Source: Paraspadella gotoi
Lineage: Eukaryota > Chaetognatha
Reading direction: 5' to 3'
DNA length: 64,000 bases
Assembly (NCBI GenBank): GCA_051294375.1
Contig: JBJCIZ010000028.1
Coordinates: 489,623 to 553,622, forward strand
Position 1 is the stretch's first letter; every line of letters begins with the position of its first letter. The translations under genes were made by a program, and so were the position numbers. Positions 51,401 to 60,700 of this stretch are shown here, in pieces. The notes under the pieces were generated by a model. It was not told the origin of the DNA. It made no database searches and was given only the letters and a program-made list of their open reading frames with translations.

Positions 51401-53730
51401 TTTTTAAAATTTTTTGTGGAAATATAAGTGTATTTGTATTTTTTGTCAATATTTTTATTCACATAGCGGAATCATTTTTTAAGGCATTCCACATTACGAA
51501 ATGTGTTATTCAATCGGATGGCATCATTCGTTATCTGAGGAAAACAAACTTTTAAAAAGCTTTTCTCGTGAAGAAAGGTTGCTTATTAAAAAATGTAGAG
51601 AGACCGACAGATCTAAAAGTCACTTTATTGAGTCGCATCTTTTCCGTTTTGTCTTGTCCTTTGGCAAGAATTGTAGTTTAAATTTATTTTTGTGATGGCT
51701 TGCCAAAAAAAAAATTGAAGAAAATAAACAAATTGAAATTTGTTGGATTTTATTATTTTCTCTAATAATACCTAAAAAACTGAAGATTGTTATTTTTTTT
51801 CTTTCAATTTTTATGACGAGGCCAAAACCAAAAACTAAAAGATTCATCGCGACCTCCCCAACAACGACCTCCACCCAAACCACCTCTTTTCCTTCCACTC
51901 CCTCTGCAACAGACGAGGGTGGTCAGATCAGCGCCCAAGTTCCCTTCAAACTTCCCATCAGTCACGACGCTCCCATCTCCTCGATGGATCGGAATCCTTT
52001 CATAAACAATCTCCTCTTGGCGACCGGCGGAACGAGGTTCACTTTGCTGAAGGTAATTATCTGGCAGAAAGAGAGATGGACAGACAAACAGACCGACTGA
52101 TGGGCGGAACGAGGTTCACTTTGCCGAAGGTAATTATCTGGCAGAAAGAGAGATGGACGGACCGACTGATGGGCGGAACNNNNNNNNNNNNNNNNNNNNN
52201 NNNNNNNNNNNNNNNNNNNNNNNNNNNNNNNNNNNNNNNNNNNNNNNNNNNNNNNNNNNNNNNNNNNNNNNNNNNNNNNNNNNNNNNNNNNNNNNNNNNN
52301 NNNNNNNNNNNNNNNNNNNNNNNNNNNNNNNNNNNNNNNNNNNNNNNNNNNNNNNNNNNNNNNNNNNNNNNNNNNNNNNNNNNNNNNNNNNNNNNNNNNN
52401 NNNNNNNNNNNNNNNNNNNNNNNNNNNNNNNNNNNNNNNNNNNNNNNNNNNNNNNNNNNNNNNNNNNNNNNNNNNNNNNNNNNNNNNNNNNNNNNNNNNN
52501 NNNNNNNNNNNNNNNNNNNNNNNNNNNNNNNNNNNNNNNNNNNNNNNNNNNNNNNNNNNNNNNNNNNNNNNNNNNNNNNNNNNNNNNNNNNNNNNNNNNN
52601 NNNNNNNNNNNNNNNNNNNNNNNNNNNNNNNNNNNNNNNNNNNNNNNNNNNNNNNNNNNNNNNNNNNNNNNNNNNNNNNNNNNNNNNNNNNNNNNNNNNN
52701 NNNNNNNNNNNNNNNNNNNNNNNNNNNNNNNNNNNNNNNNNNNNNNNNNNNNNNNNNNNNNNNNNNNNNNNNNNNNNNNNNNNNNNNNNNNNNNNNNNNN
52801 NNNNNNNNNNNNNNNNNNNNNNNNNNNNNNNNNNNNNNNNNNNNNNNNNNNNNNNNNNNNNNNNNNNNNNNNNNNNNNNNNNNNNNNNNNNNNNNNNNNN
52901 NNNNNNNNNNNNNNNNNNNNNNNNNNNNNNNNNNNNNNNNNNCTGATGGGCAGAACGAGGTTCACTTTGCTGACAGACAGACGGACGGACGGACCAACCG
53001 ATGGGCGGAACGAGGTATACTTTGATGAAGGTAATAGAGAGATAGAGATAGNNNNNNNNNNNNNNNNNNNNNNNNNNNNNNNNNNNNNNNNNNNNNNNNN
53101 NNNNNNNNNNNNNNNNNNNNNNNNNNNNNNNNNNNNNNNNNNNNNNNNNNNNNNNNNNNNNNNNNNNNNNNNNNNNNNNNNNNNNNNNNNNNNNNNNNNN
53201 NNNNNNNNNNNNNNNNNNNNNNNNNNNNNNNNNNNNNNNNNACAGACTATTATACAAAGATAATATTAATGAGAAAAAAATTAGAATGGCGGGGGCCATT
53301 TTGACGCAGGGACAGACGGACCTTGCTAAACTTTGTATAATTTTTACAAGCAAATAACTCGTGCTTGCCCCTTCATTATTCTTTTTTTTTTCAGGAAGAA
53401 GTGACGGAAGCCGAGTTGTTCCACGGTCAAGCACCGCACTCGGCCTTCAAATTCCTCTGCTCCAAATGGTTTCATTGATTGATCGATTGGTTGATTGAAT
53501 CATTCATTCATTGATCAATGATCATTACCACCTCCTCCCCTTTCCTCCTTTCTCCACTTCCTCTTCCTCCTCCCCTCCCTCCACCTCCTCATCTTCCTCC
53601 TCCTCCTCCTCCCAGGTCTCCAACTCGTCCGTCCGTCTTCTTCCTCGGCCGCTCAGACGGGACCGTGGACATCTGGGACATTCTTGAGAGATGCGACAAG
53701 CCGGTCGCCAGCCAGCAGATCAATACTTAT

Positions 53731-53770
<40 letters not shown>

Positions 53771-56700
53771 TGGCCGCTTGCTTGCCTTATCCTTGGTTCA
53801 CGATCACGAAAATGTTCTATTTCGTGAAAAAAGCTTGCTTAACCGCTTACACTTTTTATTACCAATGCTCTATACTCTTCCTCGATCACCCCGGCGAAAA
53901 ATGCTTGCTTCCTTTACTGCTTGCGTTTGCCAAATTGCTTTCCTATTTCCAGATCACAGCCATGTGCCTCTTGCCCGTCAACAAACGCCTTCAACTCTTG
54001 GCCATCGGCGACGNNNNNNNNNNNNNNNNNNNNNNNNNAACAGTAAGAGCACGGACTCCTACATGCTTACCTGAACGCTTGCTGATAACAGTAGACACGC
54101 GGCCACCTCCACATGCTTTTTACCTGATGCTTGCTGATAACAGTAGACAAGCGGACCCTCACGATGCTTACTGATGCTTGCTGATCGTAGACAAGCGGAA
54201 CCTCCTCGATGCTTACCTGATGCTTGCTGATCGCAGTAGACAAAGCGGAACCTCCACGATCTGAGGACTCCTTTTTCGTCGCCGATGGCGCGAAGAGTTG
54301 AAGGCGTTTGTTGACGGCAAGCAGGGCACATGGCTTTGATCTGGAATAGGAAAGCAATTGGCAACGCAAGCAGTAAAGGGAAGAAGCATTTTTCGCCGGG
54401 GTGACGAGGAAGAGTATAGGGCATTGTAATAAAAAGTGTAAGCGGTTTAAGCAAGCTTTTTTCACGAAAATTGACATTTTCGTGATCGATGAACCAAAGG
54501 ATAAGGCAGGAAGCGGCCAAGCATCATCTCTCTCTCTCCTCTCTCTCTCTCTCTCTTCTCTCACCCGATAAGTATTGGATCTGCTGGGCTGGCGACCGTT
54601 GTCGCATCTCTCAAGAGTCCCAGATGTCCACGGTCCCGTCTGAGCGGACCGAGAAGAAGACGGACGGACGATTTGGACGAAGAGGGAGAGGTAGGTGGAA
54701 GGAAGAGGAGACTATGGAGGAGTGGAGGAGGAGGAGAGGAGAGAGTGAGGAGGTGGAGGAGGGAGGAGTGAGGAGTGGAGGAGGAAGAGGAGGAGAAAGG
54801 AGGAAAGGGGAGGAAGGTGGTAATGTCAATGATCAATGAATGTAATGATTCATCAACCAATCGATCATCAATGAAACGCATTTTGGAGCAGAGGAATTTG
54901 AAGCTCGAGTGCGGTGCTGACCGTAGCGGAACAACTCGGCTTCCGTCAACTTCCTTCTGAAAAATAAAAACGAATAATGAAGGGCAAGCCACGAGTTATT
55001 TGCTTGTAAAAATTATACAAAGTTTAGCAGGTCCCGTCTGTCCTCAGTCCGTAAAATGCCCCGCGCATTCTCATTTTTTTTTCATAATATTATCTTTGTA
55101 TAATAGTCTGTCCATCTGTCCATTCTCTTTTTCTGTCCCGTTAATCTCTATCGTCTACTCTCTATTACCCTTCATCAAAGTATACTCGTTCCGCGCCCAT
55201 CGGTTGGTCGTCCGTCCGTCTGTCTGTCCAGCAAAAAGTGAACCTCGTTCTGCCCATCAGTCGGTCTATTCCATCTGTCTGGTCTCTCTTTCTGCCAGTA
55301 TTATACTTCAGCAATAGTGAACCTCGTCCGCCATCAGTCTGTCGGTTCGTTTGGTCTGTCTTTCTTTCTGCAAGATAATTACCTTCAAGCAAAGTGAACC
55401 TCGTTCTGCCCACAGTCGGTCTTTTCCAGTCTGTCCGTCTCTCTTTCTGGCCAGATAATTACCTTCAGCAAAAAGTGAACTCGTTCCACCCATCAGTCTG
55501 TCGGTTCGTTTGTCTGGTCTCTCTTTCTGCCAGATAATTACCGTTCAGCAAAGTGAACCTCGTCTGCCCATCAGTACGGTCTATCCGTCTGTCCCGTCTT
55601 CTCTTTCTGCCAGAATAATTACCTTCTGCAAAGTGAACCTCGTTCCACCCCATTCCAGTCGGCTGTTCGTTTGTCTGTCTCTCTTTCGCAGATAATTACC
55701 TTCAGCAAAGTGAACCTCGTTCTGCCCATTCAGTCCGGTTAATCCGTCTGTCCCGTAATCTCTTTCTGCAGATAATTACCTTCAGCACAGTGAACCTCGT
55801 TCCATCCCATCAGTCCGGTCTGTTCGTTGTCTGTTCTCTCTTTCTGTCAATAATTGACCTTCAGCAAAGTGAAACCTCGTTCCACCGCAATCAGTCCGTC
55901 TGTACATCTCTCTTCTGCCAGAATAATTACATTCACAAAGTGAACCTCGTTCCCCATCAGTCCCGTCTGTACATCTCTCTTTTCTGCCCCGAGTAATTAC
56001 CTTCAGAAAAAGTGAACCTCGTTCCACCCCATCAGTCCGTGCTGTACAATCTCTTCTTTCTGCCAGATAATTAACTTCAAGCAAGTGAACCTGCGTTCCG
56101 CCCATCAGTCCTGTCGGTCGTTTGGTCATGACTCTCTTTCTGCCCCAGATATTACCTCAGCCAAGTGACCCTCGTTCTGCCCATCAAGTCGGTTCCTAAA
56201 TCCGTCTGTCCGTCTCTCTTTCTGGCGATAATTACCTTCAGCAAAGTGGACCTCGTCCACCATCAGTCGGTCTGTTTCGTTTGTCTGTCTCTCTTTCTGC
56301 CAGATAATTTACCTTCAGCAAAGTGTACCTCGTCTGCCCATCAGTCGGTCCTATCCGTTCTGTCCGTCTCTCTTTCTGCACAATCCATTACTTCCCGAAA
56401 GTGAACCTCGTTCCACCATCAGTCCGTCTGTTCTTGTCTGTCCTCTTTCTGCAGATAATTTCCCTTCAGGCAATAGTGCAACCTCGTTCCACCCATGCAT
56501 CCGTCTGTTCGTTTGTCTGTCTCTCTTTCTGTACAGATATTACCTTCAGCAAAGTAACCCCTCCCCTCGTTCCACCCATCAGTCGTCTGTTGCATCAGCA
56601 AGCATCAGGTAAGCATCGTGGAGGTTCCGCTCATCTACTGTTATCAGCAAGCGTCAGGTAAGCATCGTGGAGGTTCCGCTTGTCTACTGCATCAGCAAGC

Positions 56701-57661
56701 ATCAGGCAAGCAATCGATAATGAGTGGGTCCACGCGGCGTCCGAATCTTTTAAAATTTGATATTTAATCGTTCATATTCAAGATTTATTATTTAATATTT
56801 ACACTTGATATTAAATATTTTTTTACATTTTATTCAATATTTAGGTTTCAAAAAAAAAACGTTGCCAATAAAGACTGCGGTTTTAAAGCTGAGCTATTCC
56901 ATTAAAGCACGTCATGTTTCGATTTTCCATCGCCAACATTCATAACATTCTCCAAAGTTGCTATACACTTCATACAATATTCAATGCATATTGTATATTG
57001 TATTATATTGTATCATCTGTATATACATTCTTCACGCAGAATGACCTCGAAGCTTTGGAAAAGTTTATCGAGCGAGAAAGCACGAGAGTGAATCGACGAG
57101 AAGCGCGGTGAGAGAGAAGCGATTCACTTCTGTATTCTTTGTTTTTTGGGGTTTTTTTTTGTTTTTTAAAAATTTTTTTTTTACTTTCGCGGGTTTTTTA
57201 GATTTTCCGTTTTTTTTTAGTTTGTTTGTATCGGTTTTTGATTTTTTGTTTCGTTTTTAATTCTTATATTTATGGTTTAAATACATTTTTTGGGTTTTTT
57301 TTTTTCTGTTTTTGCTTATTTTTTTTAATTTAAAAAAAAAATAATCTGATTTTTTAATAAATTTTATTAATTTTATTATTATTTTAGTTTATAACTTTAT
57401 AATTTTTCTAAATGAATAATGATTAATGAAACAGAGAAAATTTACACATTTATTTATTTATTCTTCCAGCTACAAAGCTTTGGCGGCCAAAGGCGACGTG
57501 GAAGACGAAGTGATTCGACCCGACACAGAAGTCGCATTCACTTCCATCTACGAAATTCCGGGGGTGAGTTAATTTTAACGACTCACCTTTTTGNNNNNNN
57601 NNNNNNNNNNNNNNNNNNCGGGGGCGGGTGAGTTTTGGAGAAAGGGAGAGAGTTTTGAAGA

Positions 57662-57703
<42 letters not shown>

Positions 57704-60700
57704 AATGTCTCTTTTAGCCACGATAATATCTTAAAAAATAAAAAAATTGTACTGCTGCTACATCAAGAACATAACCATTTATTAAATTGGTACAACCAAT
57801 ATAAAAATTATCCATTCATTTAATAAATAAGCTATCTTGCCCCTGACTTTGGACAGGCTTTGGTGGTTTAAGGCCTCCATCACACTTACAAGATTATAAC
57901 ATAGCAGGTTTCTGCAAGCTTTCAATCAAGACTCTCTCACAGTCTTATTTATTCACTCCAGTGAACCTGGCTTCCCTATCAATGAAGTGGTATAATATTA
58001 TATTATTATATATATATATATTATATATATTGAAGCGATGATAAAATCGAGGAATATATTTTCGGAAGGAAAAATCAGCATCAAAACAATCGAGGCATCG
58101 AACGAACTAAAATTCGAATCTTTTCGCAGAGGGCGAAGAGAGAGAAAACAAATGATCACTGCAGCCCCCCCCAGTGACTCGCCCGATGGGCGTGGAACGA
58201 AAATAAAGTAATCTCGAATTAAGGATAACTGAAAGTCAAATGTTCAAATCACAGGTAAAAAAAAATCAAATGACGAAAAGTTAAAATGGCGAAAAATCCT
58301 CCTGTTGTAAGAATTGCTGGAAGGACGGAAGTTAGGAAGATCGTGGCCGCGGTCTCGCGGAGCCTGAGGGCGGGCCGGCGCACGGCAGGCGCAGCAACCT
58401 GTACATTCTCAGCGTATCGGAATTTCCGGTGGGTGGGAGACGAAATCCCCAGGAAGTGTGAGCGTGTCGCCGTAAACAAGCTCTGCTACTGATGCGTTGA
58501 GGTCTTCCCTTGGGCGTTGTGCGCAGCCCCAAAAGGACCAGGCAACTGGTCATCAGTTGCTATCGTAAAGTCGCGCTCGGAGGGAAGCTTTCAAGTCACG
58601 GTGGATCCTTTCCACCATTCCGTTGGATTGCGGGTGGAATGCTGTAGTGTGAATGAGCCGGAGTCCCCAGGAGTTCGCCGAGTTGCGTCCAGACAGCGGA
58701 AGTAAATTGCGCACGGGCCCGCGGTCCGACGTAATGCGCCGTGGGGACGCCGAAACGGCTGATCCAAGACGAGAGAAGCGCACGCGCGAGAGTTAAGGCC
58801 GATGTGTCGCGGACTGGAATAAACCTCTGGCCAGCGCGTGAAGCGGTCAACTATCGTGAAGCAAGTGTCTGTATCCTTGAGACGCAGGAAGAGGCCCAAC
58901 GACATCAACATGGATGTGCTGGAATCGTTTTTCGGGCGGCGTGAACTCATGGAGTGGCGCTGCAGCTTGACGGTCAATTTTAGCACGTTGGCAAGCCGTG
59001 CACGCACGAGTCCATGCAGCAACATCTTTGCAGACGGAGGCCATACGTAGCGGTGGGTGACGAGTTGTCTCGAAGCCTTAACTCCCGGATGCGACAGCCA
59101 TAGTACAGCGTCAAAAACACGCCGGCGCCAATTCTTTGGGACAAGCGGGCGAGCGGATTCCGTTGACGTATCGCAGAGGACATTGGAGGAGCCGAGAATC
59201 ACATCCTGGAGTCGAAGACCTGTCGAGGGGTTATGTCGTAAGCGCTGTAGTTCGTTCGTCTGTGGTTGATCGTCGGCAAGGGCCGCAAAATCGATGCCGG
59301 CGCCTACTGAGCCGATGACGATGCGCGAAAGCTGCGTCGGCTACTACATTCTTTTTTCCTTCTATGTGACGAATGTCAGTAGTAAATTCAAGCAATGGCA
59401 CTGAGTGGGCGACTGTGCGGTCGCTCACGGGTCCTTTGTCATGGAGAGCGATGGAATGAGCGATGTTTTGGTCCGTGTAGAGAGTAAAAGGACGACCGTA
59501 GAGATAATGCGGAAGTGGCGCGTCGCAAGATGGGCGGCCAAGGCAGTTCGCGGTCATAAGCGGATCGTGAAGCCTCTGAAGTTGTAAGTTTACGGCTGAA
59601 AAAGCAAGAGGACGCCATGTGCCACCAATGTACTGCTCCAATACCGCGCCGACGGCCAGATCGGAGCGTCGACCGTTAAGAGCATGTCCGTCCTCTCGCT
59701 CCACTGGGTGGACAAGGAGAGCTGGCAGATGCCAGCGCATTTTTCGCGGCGTTGAAGGCGTCGATGGTCGAGCAGACCATAAAAGCTGGCCTTTCTTTTG
59801 CTTCGTGAAGCTCGTGCAGTGGTGCAAGGATCTGGCGGCGCGTGAGGAATGAACGCGATGATAAAAGTTTATCGATGCCGAGAAAACGGGAAGGCCGGCG
59901 GAGTCTGTATGGACGCGGAAAAACGCTGGACTGCGTCCACCTTCTCGGGAAGGGTGGTGATCCTTCGGCGCTGACGCGATGTCGCAGAAAATCGACGGAA
60001 GAGGCCACCAAAACGCATTTTGCCTTGTTGACGACAAGGCCGTACTCTTCGAGGCGGTCAAGAGAAGTGAAAAGGTGGCGTCGGTGTTCAGCCTTGTCGA
60101 CGCTAGCAACGAGGATATCGTCCAGGTAGACGAAAACAAAGTCAAGTCCCCGGCAGACGTGATCCATGAGCCGTTGGAATGACTCGCCGGCGTTCTTAAG
60201 TCCGAAAGGCATACGCGGAAATTCCCAAAGGCCAAAAGGGGTGGTGACAGCTGTCTTTTTGATATCCTCAAGTGCGACCGGAATCTGGTGATATCCTTTC
60301 ACCAGATCGATTTGGAAAATATTGTTTTCCGGCCAGGTTGGCCGGTGAAATCCTGAAGTGCGGAGATTGGGTATCGGTCATCGTCAGAGACGCAGTTCAG
60401 ACGGCGGAAATCCCCGCATGGGCGGACGCCTGCCATCTGGTTTTGGAACGACATGTAAGGGTGAGGCCCACGGACTGTTTGAGCGGCGACTATGCCTGCC
60501 GCTTCCATTGCTTCAAATTCTTTTTTTACTTGCGCGAGTTTTTTCTGGTGAAAGTCGACGAGGACGCCGCAAAAACTGGCGGGCCGTTCGTAACAATGTG
60601 GTGGAAAACGGCGCGTGCTTTGGCATCTCGCGGAGTCAAAAGTCGGCTGCTTGTTAGTAGCGCTGGTCGTTCGGCAAGTAGCTGCTCAAACTCGTTTGTT

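Larger units (their letters stand above)
54056..56715 (-). other. Inverted noisy copy of 52.0-54.0 kb (foldback)
   Basis: Read on the minus strand, 56600-54270 repeats 52000-54013 in order: the junction minisatellite (55190-56580), the exon with TTGACGGAAGCCGAGTTGTT (about 54930), the RPSVFF...DIWD exon (about 54610-54680), and the ITAMCLL exon (about 54290-54345). Many single-base indels are present. Error-rich inverted copies meeting at a point are the signature of an unsplit single-molecule read in the assembly, so I do not treat this as biology. It does preserve sequence missing from gaps. Confidence 0.75.
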
